36,436 nt of DNA from Lachnospiraceae bacterium. GTDB lineage: Bacteria > Bacillota > Clostridia > Lachnospirales > Lachnospiraceae. The stretch is from positions 1 through 36,436 of the forward strand of contig JAFUFL010000011.1 in NCBI GenBank assembly GCA_017469935.1. Reading direction: 5' to 3'. The position numbers and the translations under genes are program-made. A model generated the notes under the pieces. It saw nothing but the letters and a program-made list of their open reading frames with translations, ran no database searches and was not told where the DNA came from. Shown piece after piece: positions 16,843-25,291 of this stretch (position 1 is the first letter of the stretch; each line of letters starts with the position of its first letter).

Positions 16843-18120
16843 TCAATCCACATAACCGTTAATGGTATCGTTGATTTCCGCTACCGTCGGTGAGGGTTCA
16901 TATCCCTCCTGCCCGAACAGAGTCTCGTGGAGCTTTCTGACATTTGTCGTCAGATAGTAAGGAACTACGCAGGATTCCCCGTTAATCGTCGCAAAAATTC
17001 TGTCTTCCTCCGTGGGAAAGCCCGTGCTGTCCGTCAGGTCCATTGCTTTTGCCCGCAGTATAAACATCAGGAGTTCCCCCGAGCTCAGGGAAGTGGCCGT
17101 CTTTCCGAGCGCTGCGTTCGCCGCCGCGATCAGCTGCAGCGGATTCGCTTCTTTGGCCTTCTGCATGGTGAGAGCAAGCACGGTTCTCTGCCTCTGCGCT
17201 CTCTTGAAATCGTCGCCTTCCGTGTAGCGGATCCTGCAGTATGCGGTGGCCTGAATGCCGCTCAGGTGCTGCATGCCGTAGTCCGTCACCTCGTCGTAAT
17301 CCGTGCCGATCTCATAGTACATGTCATCCATGTAGCTGTTCATGTACTCCATTTCTTCCTCTGTGATCTCCAGGTCGATCCCGCCGAGCGCGTCGATCGT
17401 ATCCGCAAGGCCTTCAAACCCGACGGTCACAAAATCCGTGATGTTGAGATCCAGGTTTGTGTTCAGCATGGCGACGGCCTGCTGCGGACCGCCAAACGCG
17501 TAAGCCGCGTTGCACTTGCGCATCTCCCCGCCTCCGATATCCAGAAGCGTGTCGCGGTACACGGAGACCAGTTTGATCTCTCCGGTCTTTTTGTTGATCG
17601 AACAGATCATGATCGCATCACTCCGGTTGTCGCCGCTCAGAAGATCCTGCTCCCTCGAATCGACGCCGAACAGGGCAATGTTCTGGTAGCCGGCCATCGT
17701 CCTGTCCTCCTGCACCTGCATGCTGATGCTGCTCTGAAGGACATCCTCCAGTTCCACGGAATTCACCGTCTGAAGGAGGGACCGCAGATAGAGGAGCGTT
17801 CCGCCCGCCAAAAGGAGCGCCAGAAGAAGGATTGCGAGAAAGAAATTCCGGATCGGGTGTTTCTTTCTTCTTTTCCTCCGCTCGTAGGCAATTCTCTTTC
17901 CGGCCTGTGCCCTTTCCTCTCTCAGCTGCGCCTGTCTGTTTCGGATCCTCTCATATTCAGCCGCCTGCCGCCGCTCTTCTTCCAGGGCGATCCTGTCCCT
18001 GCGGGAGCGTATCCCCTCTCGCGCTTCCCGCATTCTGGCGTATTCTTCGTAATCCTCTTCTTCCCCCATCCTTTCTTCGCTTAAGAATTCATCTTCCATC
18101 GTTCTTCTGTTTTTTGACAT
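16843..18120 (-). CDS. LytR-CpsA-Psr (LCP) family cell-wall polymer ligase
   Basis: LCP proteins attach teichoic acids or capsular glycans to peptidoglycan on the outer face of the membrane. The 425-residue protein has a long cytoplasmic N-terminal region rich in Arg and Glu (about 1-90, probably coiled coil), a single membrane helix (FFLAILLLALLLAGGTLLYL) and an extracellular LCP domain with the family motifs NIALFGVDSR, RSDAIMICSIN, LVSVYRDTLL and YCRIRYTEGDDFKRAQRQR. I start at ATG 18120, with GAGG 6 nt upstream; a GTG at 18132 overlaps this ribosome binding site. It follows the UPF0158 gene by 15 bp. Confidence 0.92.
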   Translation of the reverse strand: MSKNRRTMEDEFLSEERMGEEEDYEEYARMREAREGIRSRRDRIALEEERRQAAEYERIRNRQAQLREERAQAGKRIAYERRKRRKKHPIRNFFLAILLLALLLAGGTLLYLRSLLQTVNSVELEDVLQSSISMQVQEDRTMAGYQNIALFGVDSREQDLLSGDNRSDAIMICSINKKTGEIKLVSVYRDTLLDIGGGEMRKCNAAYAFGGPQQAVAMLNTNLDLNITDFVTVGFEGLADTIDALGGIDLEITEEEMEYMNSYMDDMYYEIGTDYDEVTDYGMQHLSGIQATAYCRIRYTEGDDFKRAQRQRTVLALTMQKAKEANPLQLIAAANAALGKTATSLSSGELLMFILRAKAMDLTDSTGFPTEEDRIFATINGESCVVPYYLTTNVRKLHETLFGQEGYEPSPTVAEINDTINGYVD

Positions 18121-18135
18121 ATAAATCCTCACAGG

Positions 18136-18555
18136 TCACTCGATCAGGTCCAGACCGTACGCCTCGCACCATCGTCTCGAGAACTCGCAGTAGACTTCAT
18201 CCCGATAGTTATACCATTCTATGAGAAGCCTCTCCTCTCTGACAGCGTCCTCAAAGTGCTGCAGGCCATATTCTGCGACCTTTTCCTTGATCCTGGCCTT
18301 TACCTCCTCCTGCGGAAGGATCTTTACAAATCCTTCCATGACTTTCCTTCTGCCTTCCTCACCGATCTGCGGCAGCCTGATAAAAGCTTCTGCGTGATCC
18401 GTTACGTCCTTTTCCGTAGAGATCCCGTTGACGGCCTTTCCGTAGATCACTCCTCCGACAAACATAAGAACCGTTTCAAGAGGGATATAATAATAGTAAA
18501 CCGCATTAACCGGGCAGGAGAAAGACTGCATCACATCATCCAGCCTTATTTTCAT
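18136..18555 (-). CDS. UPF0158 family protein
   Basis: A 139-residue soluble protein. The opening MKIRLDDVMQ with YYYYIPLETV, the middle RLPQIGE...VMEGFVKIL and the end EWYNYRDEVYCEFSRRWCE match the UPF0158 pattern (residues coordinating a fold of unknown function, often ending in a WCEENGI-like motif). AGAGGA precedes the ATG. It is the first gene of the group with LCP and HPt proteins; the link between them is not understood. Confidence 0.8.
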   Translation of the reverse strand: MKIRLDDVMQSFSCPVNAVYYYYIPLETVLMFVGGVIYGKAVNGISTEKDVTDHAEAFIRLPQIGEEGRRKVMEGFVKILPQEEVKARIKEKVAEYGLQHFEDAVREERLLIEWYNYRDEVYCEFSRRWCEAYGLDLIE

Positions 18556-18573
18556 CTTCTGTTCCTCTTTTCA

Positions 18574-18655
18574 TTCAAGGCTCGCAGTGCGAGCCGCTGC
18601 GCCGCGTGCGGGCTGTCCATCGGACAGCTCCTTCCTTTCCGCACGCGTGTGCATC
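18574..18655. repeat. dispersed structured repeat, full copy (copy C)
   Basis: The order is TTCAAGG; stem 1 GGCTCGC-AGT-GCGAGCC; spacer; outer stem GCGTGCGG...CCGCACGC enclosing the inner hairpin GCTGTCC-ATC-GGACAGC and a pyrimidine stretch; end GTGTGCATC. Copy F at 36018 has the same plan with paired changes in stem 1 and the inner hairpin, so pairing is conserved while sequence varies. It lies just upstream of the UPF0158 gene and has no coding potential. Confidence 0.8.
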
Positions 18656-18656
18656 A

Positions 18657-18691
18657 TTTAACTCAGCGGGAGACTTCCCATCTGAGTTAAA
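18657..18691. repeat. perfect hairpin next to repeat copy C
   Basis: TTTAACTCAG (18657-18666) pairs with CTGAGTTAAA (18682-18691), with an inner GGGA/TCCC in the loop. There is no T run beyond the AAA/TTT pair. It could be a 5' leader structure of the UPF0158-LCP-HPt transcript or a binding site. The DNA from here to 18830 shows no gene. Confidence 0.6.
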
Positions 18692-18830
18692 CTGTGCAAA
18701 AACCTGTTGTCCGTAATTTCAGTAGATAGTGATTCAAAATGATTGTTTTGTCAAGCCCCGAATTCAAATACGGGACTTGCGGGGTGCGCCGGCGCATCGA
18801 ATACTCATAAACGCAATCCCGGGAACTCTC

Positions 18831-18859
18831 TTGTGAAATGCTTCGATTCAATCTATACT
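18831..18859 (+). promoter_or_regulatory. candidate promoter of the sortase gene
   Basis: TTGTGA (18831-18836), 17-bp spacer, TATACT (18854-18859) on the plus strand, about 107 bp before the sortase start. The leader contains a GCCCGC/GGCGGGC hairpin near 18920-18940. Confidence 0.6.
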
Positions 18860-18966
18860 TGATTCTAGGTCCGCGGAGCGGGCTGTCACTAAAGATTCGG
18901 TTTCTTCCCGGCGCCCGCAGAGGCGGCGGGCATTCCCATTCGTTATTTTGACAAGAGGTGCTTTAA

Positions 18967-19716
18967 ATGCGTAAGACCATTTCCAATATTCTGATCATTG
19001 TATTCTCGGCGATCATTGCCTTCAGCGGCTATCGCCTGTGGAAGATCTTCCACGAGTATCACGTGGGGGAGAAGCAGTATGAGCAGACTGCGAACAACTA
19101 TGTCCATCAGAAAGATCCCGATCACACGCTGGCGGACAACGGCCCGCAGGAGTGTCCGATCACCGTCGATTTCGACGGCCTTCTGGCGGAGAACTCCGAT
19201 GTCGTCGGCTGGATCTACAGCGAAGGGACGCAGATCAACTACCCTGTCCTGCGCGGTGACAGCAATGAGACCTATCTTTACCACATGATCAACGGGCAGT
19301 ACAATTCGTCCGGCAGCATCTTCATGGATTTTCGCTGCCATCCCGATCTGTCCGACTTCAACACGATCATCTACGGCCATCACATGAAGAACGGCTCCAT
19401 GTTTGCCTCTCTCCATCAGTATATCAGCCAGGATTTTTATGATGAGCACAAGTACCTCTGGTACCTGACTCCGGACCACATCTACAGGCTCGATGTGCTG
19501 GCCGGCTATGTGGGAGACGCCGAAGCGGAGATCTACACCATCTTTAACGATATGGACCAGCTGCGGAGCTATCTCTCTTTTGCCCAGCAGCAGTCCACGT
19601 TTGTACCGGATCACGTCCCCGAAGATATAAACGGAATCGTCGTGCTGTCCACGTGTTCCTACGAGTATGACGACGCCCGCTACGTGCTGGTCTGTGTTCC
19701 CGTGATGATCGACTGA
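18967..19716 (+). CDS. class B sortase
   Basis: Membrane-anchored cysteine transpeptidase that attaches sorted surface proteins to the cell wall. An N-terminal membrane anchor (about 5-25) is followed by the sortase domain with His138 in IIYGHHMKNGSMF, Cys230 in VVLSTCSYEYDDARYVLV, and Arg238. The spacing and the helix-rich insert between the His and Cys motifs fit class B. GAGGTG lies 6-7 nt before the ATG. The gene is alone: no neighbouring protein carries a C-terminal sorting signal, so the substrates must be encoded elsewhere. Confidence 0.93.
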   Translation: MRKTISNILIIVFSAIIAFSGYRLWKIFHEYHVGEKQYEQTANNYVHQKDPDHTLADNGPQECPITVDFDGLLAENSDVVGWIYSEGTQINYPVLRGDSNETYLYHMINGQYNSSGSIFMDFRCHPDLSDFNTIIYGHHMKNGSMFASLHQYISQDFYDEHKYLWYLTPDHIYRLDVLAGYVGDAEAEIYTIFNDMDQLRSYLSFAQQQSTFVPDHVPEDINGIVVLSTCSYEYDDARYVLVCVPVMID

Positions 19717-19723
19717 TCCGGAC

Positions 19724-20131
19724 TTAACTGTCCATCCGGTACCCGTTGGAGGAGACCGTCGCGATGAGCGTTCCCAGCTCATCTTTGATCTCCGCCGCGT
19801 AGAAGCTGGTCTTCCTGCCCTTTCTCACGGCCTTGGCCTCGGCCGTCAGATACTTGCCCTTTGCCGCCGTCAGGAAATTGATCTGGCTCGACAGGGTGAA
19901 GGTGATCGGCGCATCGCCCGCGTCGGGATTGGATGCCACCGCAAAAGCGAAATCCGCCATTGTGTAATAGACCGCGCCCATGACGCGGTCTCCGGCGTTC
20001 ATATGCCCGTCGCGGACCTTAAGTCCCACCTTGGCGTACCCGTCCCCTGCTTCGAGGATCTCAATGCCCGTAGTTTCTGTGGCATACCGGTCCCGGCTGA
20101 AAAATTCTCTGAGCTGCGCAAGGGTCTTCAT
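19724..20131 (-). CDS. PaaI-type hotdog-fold thioesterase
   Basis: A 135-residue protein with the hotdog pattern GDGYAKVGLKVRDGHMNAGDRVMGAVYYTMADFAFAVASN and the later strand region TLSSQINFLTAAKGKYLTAEA, typical of acyl-CoA thioesterases of the PaaI/YdiI group. The Asn in HMNAGDRVMGA is at the usual active-site position. The substrate is unknown. The ribosome binding site is weak (AGAGATAAGAG). It follows glgB by 41 bp, the gap holding part of a dispersed repeat, and converges with the sortase gene, only 7 bp away. Confidence 0.87.
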   Translation of the reverse strand: MKTLAQLREFFSRDRYATETTGIEILEAGDGYAKVGLKVRDGHMNAGDRVMGAVYYTMADFAFAVASNPDAGDAPITFTLSSQINFLTAAKGKYLTAEAKAVRKGRKTSFYAAEIKDELGTLIATVSSNGYRMDS

Positions 20132-20154
20132 AATCTCTTATCTCTCTTTCTTTT

Positions 20155-20171
20155 TCGCACGCGTGTGCATC
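20155..20171. repeat. dispersed structured repeat, 3' end fragment (copy E)
   Basis: TCGCACGCGTGTGCATC is nearly identical to the end of the full copies (CCGCACGCGTGTGCATC at 18640-18655). It contains the palindrome GCAC-GCGT-GTGC. It lies in the short gap between glgB and the thioesterase gene, suggesting a 3' remnant. Confidence 0.55.
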
Positions 20172-20172
20172 G

Positions 20173-22002
20173 TCAGATTCCCTGTTTGATTTCAAATAAT
20201 ACCGCCGAGAAAGCCGGCAGTTCTATGCGTCCGCCGCCGATTCCCCTGGCTTTGATCTTCTTTCTGCGCGCAGGCTTGGGAACGGTTCCGCTGTAGCACT
20301 CCCAGTCGGAATGCAGCAGCATTGTCAGCGTCTCATCCTGCTCCGGTGTATAGACATACACGTGCTCTTTATCAGAGAAATTGAAGAAGGCCGCCACGGA
20401 GGATTCCCGGCCGTTTCTGCGGATTCCGTACACATTGTTCTGCATATCGTTGATCGCGATCCACTTAAATCCCTCGGGATCATAATCTTTCTCGTAAAGA
20501 GCCGGCTCACTTTTGTAGACCTCGTTGAGGTCCATGATGTAGTGGTGGAAGCTGTCGTGCAGCGGGTACTTCAAAAGGAAATAGTCGGGTTCCTTCGTCT
20601 CATCCCACTCGCGGATCATGGCGATCTCATTGCCCATGAAACTGAGCATCTTGCCGGGATGGACCGTCATGTACATGTAGAGTGCCCTGCACTGCGGGAA
20701 CTTCATCTCGTAATTTCCGAAAATCTTGTCGATGACCGTCTTCTTGCCGTGCACGACCTCGTCGTGGGACAGCGGAAGCAGGTACTTCTCGTTGTAGAAA
20801 TAGAACATCGAGAAAGTCAGCTTGTCGGCGACGTGAACTCTCTCCCCGGACTGCTTCATGAAATAGTCCAGCGTGTCATTCATCCATCCCAGGTCCCACT
20901 TGTAGTCAAATCCGAGGCCGCCCTGGTCCACCGGCTTTGTGCAGCCGGGATAGGACGTGGAGTCCTCGGCAATCAGCATGGCGGAAGGATGGAGCTGATG
21001 CAGGCCGAAATTCATCTTCTTGAGGAAATTCAGGTTAAACTCGTTGACGCCGCGGCTCTCATTGCCCATCCAGTAAATCAGGCGGCTCACCGCATCCATT
21101 CTCAGGCCGTCAAAGTGATACTCCGTGAGCCAGTAGTTGGCGGCAGACTGCATAAAGCAGGCCACCTCCCTGCGCGAGAACAGGAAATTGCAGCTGCCCC
21201 ACTCGCTGTCCGACACATCGGAGGCCGGATACTCATAGAGTTCCGATCCGTCGTAATGCCGCAGCGCGTAATAGTCCATGGCAAAATGCGCGGGGACTAT
21301 GTCGATGATCGCACCGATCCCCGCCATGTGAAGGCTGTTGACCAGCTTCTGCAGCTGCTCAGCCGTCCCGTATCTGGACGTCGGGGCAAAAAAGCCCGTG
21401 CTCTGGTATCCCCAGCTTCCGTCGAAGGGATGCTCCGAGAGCGGCATAAATTCCACATGTGTGTAATTGTTGTCCTTGACATATTGGATGAGATCCTCCG
21501 CGATCTCATCGTACATATACCATCCCTCTTCCACTTTCCTGTCAGGGTCGTCCTGCCTGTCCGCGTCCTTCCTCTTCCAGGAGCCGATATGCATCTCGTA
21601 AATATTGAGGGGGCGGTCAAAATTCCGAGTCCGGTTCTTCATCCACTTGTCGTCCGTGAACTCGAACTTGTCCAGGTCCCGGACAATGGACGCGAAATTC
21701 GGGCGCAGTTCCATGCCGAATCCATAGGGGTCGCAGTGCTCGACCCTTCCGTTTTTGCCATAGATGACGTACTTGTACATCTGTCCCTCTTTTGCCCCAT
21801 GGATCCTGATCTCATAGAACTCGGCGCGGACGGCTTCCGTCATCTCTTCTTCCTGCCAGTTATTGAACTCGCCTATGATCGTGACGCGCTCCGCCTGCGG
21901 CGCGAAGGTCCTGAAGACCACGGAGTCCCCCTCCACATGCGCTCCCAGGTACTTGTACGCGTCATACATATCTCCCATATAGAATTTCTGAAAATCCATC
22001 AT
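20173..22002 (-). CDS. glgB: 1,4-alpha-glucan branching enzyme GlgB
   Basis: Introduces alpha-1,6 branches into glycogen. The 609 residues comprise an N-terminal CBM48 domain (YLGAHVEGDSVVFRTFAPQA...), the GH13 catalytic barrel and a C-terminal beta domain. GH13 conserved regions are visible: DIVPAH (I), GLRMDAVSRLIY with the nucleophile Asp (II), MLIAEDSTSYPG with the acid Glu (III) and LPLSHDEVVHG (IV). Two adjacent ATG codons follow AGGAAAGG; I take the first. It lies 12 bp after the sugar-binding lipoprotein gene and is probably cotranscribed. No other glycogen genes are present. Confidence 0.95.
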   Translation of the reverse strand: MMDFQKFYMGDMYDAYKYLGAHVEGDSVVFRTFAPQAERVTIIGEFNNWQEEEMTEAVRAEFYEIRIHGAKEGQMYKYVIYGKNGRVEHCDPYGFGMELRPNFASIVRDLDKFEFTDDKWMKNRTRNFDRPLNIYEMHIGSWKRKDADRQDDPDRKVEEGWYMYDEIAEDLIQYVKDNNYTHVEFMPLSEHPFDGSWGYQSTGFFAPTSRYGTAEQLQKLVNSLHMAGIGAIIDIVPAHFAMDYYALRHYDGSELYEYPASDVSDSEWGSCNFLFSRREVACFMQSAANYWLTEYHFDGLRMDAVSRLIYWMGNESRGVNEFNLNFLKKMNFGLHQLHPSAMLIAEDSTSYPGCTKPVDQGGLGFDYKWDLGWMNDTLDYFMKQSGERVHVADKLTFSMFYFYNEKYLLPLSHDEVVHGKKTVIDKIFGNYEMKFPQCRALYMYMTVHPGKMLSFMGNEIAMIREWDETKEPDYFLLKYPLHDSFHHYIMDLNEVYKSEPALYEKDYDPEGFKWIAINDMQNNVYGIRRNGRESSVAAFFNFSDKEHVYVYTPEQDETLTMLLHSDWECYSGTVPKPARRKKIKARGIGGGRIELPAFSAVLFEIKQGI

Positions 22003-22014
22003 TCCAAACCTTTC

Positions 22015-23295
22015 CTACTCTTGTGTCGTTTCCTCGCTGTCCTGTTCCGGTTCGCTTTCCTGTACAGTCACAGAAATATCCAGGATTTCCTGCGCATTGT
22101 CCACGGTCACGCTGACATATTCACTGGTCATGACCGGCTCTACCGCAATTCCCTTCAGAAATGCCAGCACTGCGTTCGACGCATTACTCGACTGCTCCAT
22201 AAAGTCATTGAAGAAGGTACTTCTGATATTGCCCGAAGCCACTTCTTCAAGGCTCTCCCTGCCGCAGTCAAATCCCATGATCAGGACATCGTGCCCGACC
22301 AGCTTCTTCTCCTCGCTGACGGCGTCCCAGGCTCCCAGCGCCTGCATGTCATCCGCACATAGGATCACATCCAGCTGCTTTCCGTATTCCTTCATCCAGT
22401 CCAGGACCTGTTCCTTGGCTCTCTCGCGCACTTCTTCCGGGGAGATCTCTTCCTCTTGTTCAGCCCCCTCTGCCGCCGCCTCTCCGGAGGCCGCTTCGGA
22501 AGCCTCATCAGGATTTTCTTCGGCAGTTTCTTCAGAAGCCTCGGAGTCCTGCTCCTCTTCGGACGCCTCCGCGTCTTCCTCTTCCTCCTCCGTGAGCACG
22601 TAGATCGGATGATCCAGCTCTTTTACGAGCTCGAGCGTATCCCTGTTCACCGTATCTCCCGGCTTGTCTGCCTCTGTGGAGAGGACGACCAGGCCGACAT
22701 TGTCATCCTTGGCGGGATCCAGTTTTTCCAGGTCCGTTCCGTCGAGCAGATCCGCCCTCTTCTGTGCCGCCTGCCCGTAGGTACTGCCCACATAGGCGGC
22801 TCTGTATCCTTCGCTCTCCCAGCGGGCGATCTCCGCCTCTCCGGGATTTGTGCCAAAATAGACCACCGGAATCTTCGCCTTGGCAGCCGCGTCCGTGATG
22901 CCGGGCGCCGTCTTCTCGTCGGCTCCGCCGACCATCAGCACCGAGCAGCCGCCGTCGATCTGCTTCTGCGCGTTCGCGGTGAGTTCTTCCGCCGCTCCTT
23001 TGGTTGTCGTTATGTTTTCTTCCGGAATGCCCGCGGCGACCAGGTAACCGGTCGTTTTTGCAAGAAAAGAGTCCGTAAAGTCTCCTTCTCCTTCCGTACA
23101 GACGATGCCGATCACGGCGTCCGCCGGCAGAATGGCGGCGATCTCCTCCTGTGCCGCTTCCTGATCTGCCCCTGCCTCCCCTTGGGTTGCATCTGCGTTC
23201 GGAGCATCCGCGCTCCCATTCTGCGAAGAACATCCTGTGACCAGGAGGAAGCTGATGACCCCTGTGAGGATCAGTGTAAGGATCTTCCTGTTCAT
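22015..23295 (-). CDS. sugar-binding-type (periplasmic-binding-protein I) lipoprotein
   Basis: A 426-residue extracellular solute-binding lipoprotein. The signal peptide ends in the lipobox LVTGC (Cys22), followed by an acidic/Ala-rich linker. The binding-protein type I fold is recognisable (AVIGIVCTEGEG; VLMVGGADEKTAPGITDAAAKAKIPVVYFGTNP; DVILCADDMQALGAWDAV; VLIMGFDCG). An extra Glu/Ser/Ala-rich low-complexity insert of about 55 residues (about 233-288) interrupts the second lobe. AAGGAAG precedes the ATG. No ABC permease or ATPase gene is nearby; it is paired with glgB instead. Confidence 0.85.
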   Translation of the reverse strand: MNRKILTLILTGVISFLLVTGCSSQNGSADAPNADATQGEAGADQEAAQEEIAAILPADAVIGIVCTEGEGDFTDSFLAKTTGYLVAAGIPEENITTTKGAAEELTANAQKQIDGGCSVLMVGGADEKTAPGITDAAAKAKIPVVYFGTNPGEAEIARWESEGYRAAYVGSTYGQAAQKRADLLDGTDLEKLDPAKDDNVGLVVLSTEADKPGDTVNRDTLELVKELDHPIYVLTEEEEEDAEASEEEQDSEASEETAEENPDEASEAASGEAAAEGAEQEEEISPEEVRERAKEQVLDWMKEYGKQLDVILCADDMQALGAWDAVSEEKKLVGHDVLIMGFDCGRESLEEVASGNIRSTFFNDFMEQSSNASNAVLAFLKGIAVEPVMTSEYVSVTVDNAQEILDISVTVQESEPEQDSEETTQE

Positions 23296-23349
23296 ACTAT
23301 CTTCCTTTCCAATTGTTAAATTTTGATCGTGGTCATTGTGTATCTTCTT

Positions 23350-23355
23350 ATTATA
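23350..23355 (-). promoter_or_regulatory. -10 box of the lipoprotein-glgB transcript (weak candidate)
   Basis: TATAAT on the minus strand, about 55 bp before the lipoprotein start codon; no good -35 at 16-18 bp distance (the region is A/C-rich). An activator-dependent promoter is possible. Confidence 0.4.
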
Positions 23356-23407
23356 CCTTTAAATTTTGTGTTTTCCTAGTCTCTTTTCCGGCGCCTCCGC
23401 CCAAATG

Positions 23408-23434
23408 AAAGAGGCCGCGTGGGGCGGCCCCTTT
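23408..23434 (-). terminator. terminator of the molybdoenzyme-asr operon
   Basis: AAAG-A-GGCCGC / GGCGGCC-C-CTTT stem (23408-23434) with a short loop; on the minus strand CTCTTTCATTT follows. It lies 36 bp after the asrC stop codon and upstream of the next minus-strand promoter. Confidence 0.75.
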
Positions 23435-23469
23435 CGGAAAACAATATGTTTTTTTATCAGTATAACAAA

Positions 23470-24459
23470 TCAATGGAGCTCATTCGCTCTGTCGTAGTGC
23501 TTGCCGCCCCAGTAGATCCGGGAGGCGACTTCCGCCTTTTCGGGGAGCTCCACGCCTTCCATCACATATTTGAGGAAGGTCTCGTAGCCTGTACGGTCGA
23601 CGATATATCCCACGTGCTCCTTGCCCTCGAGGGCGTTCTTGTCAATGTACTCCTCCACATAGGCGTAGCAGTTCTTGACGATCTTGCAGATGCTCTCTTC
23701 GTCCGCCCAGCGGATGAAGTCCTCGGCCAGGCGGGGATTCTTCTTGCCCGTGCGGCCCATGATCACGACCCTGAAATACTGTTCCTTGCTTCTGGTCCAG
23801 GCGCGGGTCGGGCAGTAGGTGACGCAGACGCCGCAGCCGACGCAGAGATTGGGGTCTCTGACAACCTTGCCGTTTACCATCTGCAGGGCGCCGGTGGAGC
23901 GGATCTTGCAGTATTTGACGCACTGCTCGCACCCCACGCAGCGGTTAGGATCGTACTGGGGCTCCGTCATGCCGATGATGCCGAAGTCGTCCATGCGCAC
24001 CTTGCCGCAGTCATTGGAGCAGCCGGTAAAGGCCACCTTCATGTGGAGGTTGTTGGGGAAGATCAGCTTGTCCATCTTCTGCGCGAAGGCCGTCGTGTCA
24101 TAGCAGCCAAAAGGGCACAGCCTCTTGCCGGGACAGGCGACGACGTTTCTCGTGCCGGAGGCGGGATAGCCGCCCTCGTGGACCTCCTGATTGACCCCGG
24201 ACTCGTCGATGATCAGCTGGAGCTCCCTGTTGACCGCATCCATATCCTCAATCTTGATGCCGGGGATCTCAACGCCCTGGCGGTTGGTGATGAAAATAGT
24301 GCCGTTTCCGTACTTCTCCGCGATCTCGGTGATGCGCAGCATGCTCTTAGCTCCGATCACGCCGCCGGGAATACGGACGCGGGAGGCCGTCTCGCCTCTG
24401 ACCTTGGAGTAACGGAAAGCGTTCTTTTTCAGTTTTTTCAGATTGACATCCATACCCAT
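23470..24459 (-). CDS. asrC: anaerobic sulfite reductase subunit C (siroheme subunit)
   Basis: Catalytic subunit that reduces sulfite to sulfide with six electrons at a siroheme-[4Fe-4S] centre. The ligand pattern C-X5-C (Cys109, Cys115) and C-X3-C (Cys147, Cys151) is intact (CPGKRLC, CSNDC). A two-cluster ferredoxin insert follows: Cys174/177/180/184 and Cys206/209/212/216. The 329-residue length fits AsrC. AGGAGG lies 9 nt before the ATG at 24459. It is the last gene of the operon. Siroheme enzymes of this group can also act on nitrite, which may matter here because a nitrate-reductase-like gene leads the operon. Confidence 0.95.
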   Translation of the reverse strand: MGMDVNLKKLKKNAFRYSKVRGETASRVRIPGGVIGAKSMLRITEIAEKYGNGTIFITNRQGVEIPGIKIEDMDAVNRELQLIIDESGVNQEVHEGGYPASGTRNVVACPGKRLCPFGCYDTTAFAQKMDKLIFPNNLHMKVAFTGCSNDCGKVRMDDFGIIGMTEPQYDPNRCVGCEQCVKYCKIRSTGALQMVNGKVVRDPNLCVGCGVCVTYCPTRAWTRSKEQYFRVVIMGRTGKKNPRLAEDFIRWADEESICKIVKNCYAYVEEYIDKNALEGKEHVGYIVDRTGYETFLKYVMEGVELPEKAEVASRIYWGGKHYDRANELH

Positions 24460-24484
24460 AGTATTATTCCTCCTTTCCGCTTCC

Positions 24485-25291
24485 TCAGTCGATCATGTCT
24501 TTGCTGACGGTGTAGTTGAAAACAGGTCCGTCGAGGCAGATGTACTTCTCGCCGACTCTGCAGTGTCCGCACTTGCCAAGGCCGCAGCACATCTTGCGCT
24601 CCTGGGAAACCCAGATATTCTCCTCCTTAAAGCCCTTCTGCAGAAGGCCCATGACGGAGAACCGCATCATCGGCGGAGGTCCTACGACTACAGCCTGCGC
24701 CTTTGTCACATCCCGGATCGGAAGGTCCGGAATATACTTGGTGACGAGGCCGATCCTGCCGGCATAGCTCTCGGGCGCGCCGTCCACGGTCAGGATCAGG
24801 TCGAGTTTTTCATCCCATCTCTTAAGGTCGTCTCTGAAGAGCATGTCGTCGGGGCTTCGGAATCCGACGATCACGTGTTTATCTTTTGGCTCGGTAGTCC
24901 TTGTCAGAGCGTCGATGACGCCGCGAACGGGGGATACGCCCGTGCCGCCCGCGATGACGACCACTTCGCCCTCTTCGTACAGAGTCGTATCGAATCCGTT
25001 GCCGTAAGGGCCTCGCAGCAGAAGGCTCTGCCCTTTGTATTTCTCGAAGACTTCATTTGTGACGCGGCCGACTTTGCGGATCGTCAGGTCCACGAAATTC
25101 GGGCCGATGCCGCTGACGGAGATGGGCGCCTCGCCATATTTTGGAATGGAAACCTCGAAGAACTGGCCGGGCTTTACGTCGCCCACATATTCCATGCGGA
25201 ACGTGTATTCCTTCTGCGTGTGCTTAATGACATCCAGAATCTTGGAAGGCCAGGGCACATACGGATTGTTCGTCATATTAGTTGCTCCCAT
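24485..25291 (-). CDS. asrB: anaerobic sulfite reductase subunit B (FAD/NAD(P)H subunit)
   Basis: Flavoprotein of the ferredoxin-reductase superfamily that takes electrons from NADH for the sulfite reductase, 268 residues. The FAD-binding barrel (GQFFEVSIPKYGEAPISVSG) is followed by the nucleotide-binding domain (VVIAGGTGVSPVRG; VVVGPPPMMR) and a C-terminal [2Fe-2S]-type motif with Cys in MCCGLGKCGHC and YIC. GGAGG sits 6 nt before the ATG, which overlaps the end of asrA by 14 bp, so translation of the two is probably coupled. Confidence 0.95.
   Translation of the reverse strand: MGATNMTNNPYVPWPSKILDVIKHTQKEYTFRMEYVGDVKPGQFFEVSIPKYGEAPISVSGIGPNFVDLTIRKVGRVTNEVFEKYKGQSLLLRGPYGNGFDTTLYEEGEVVVIAGGTGVSPVRGVIDALTRTTEPKDKHVIVGFRSPDDMLFRDDLKRWDEKLDLILTVDGAPESYAGRIGLVTKYIPDLPIRDVTKAQAVVVGPPPMMRFSVMGLLQKGFKEENIWVSQERKMCCGLGKCGHCRVGEKYICLDGPVFNYTVSKDMID

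Noticed and set aside
20311-22362. 683-codon plus-strand frame opposite glgB
   Set aside because: A shadow of the GC-rich third positions of glgB and the lipoprotein gene; its protein is low-complexity and matches nothing. Similar antisense frames opposite metK, the uridylyltransferase gene, the decarboxylase and the asr genes were rejected for the same reason.
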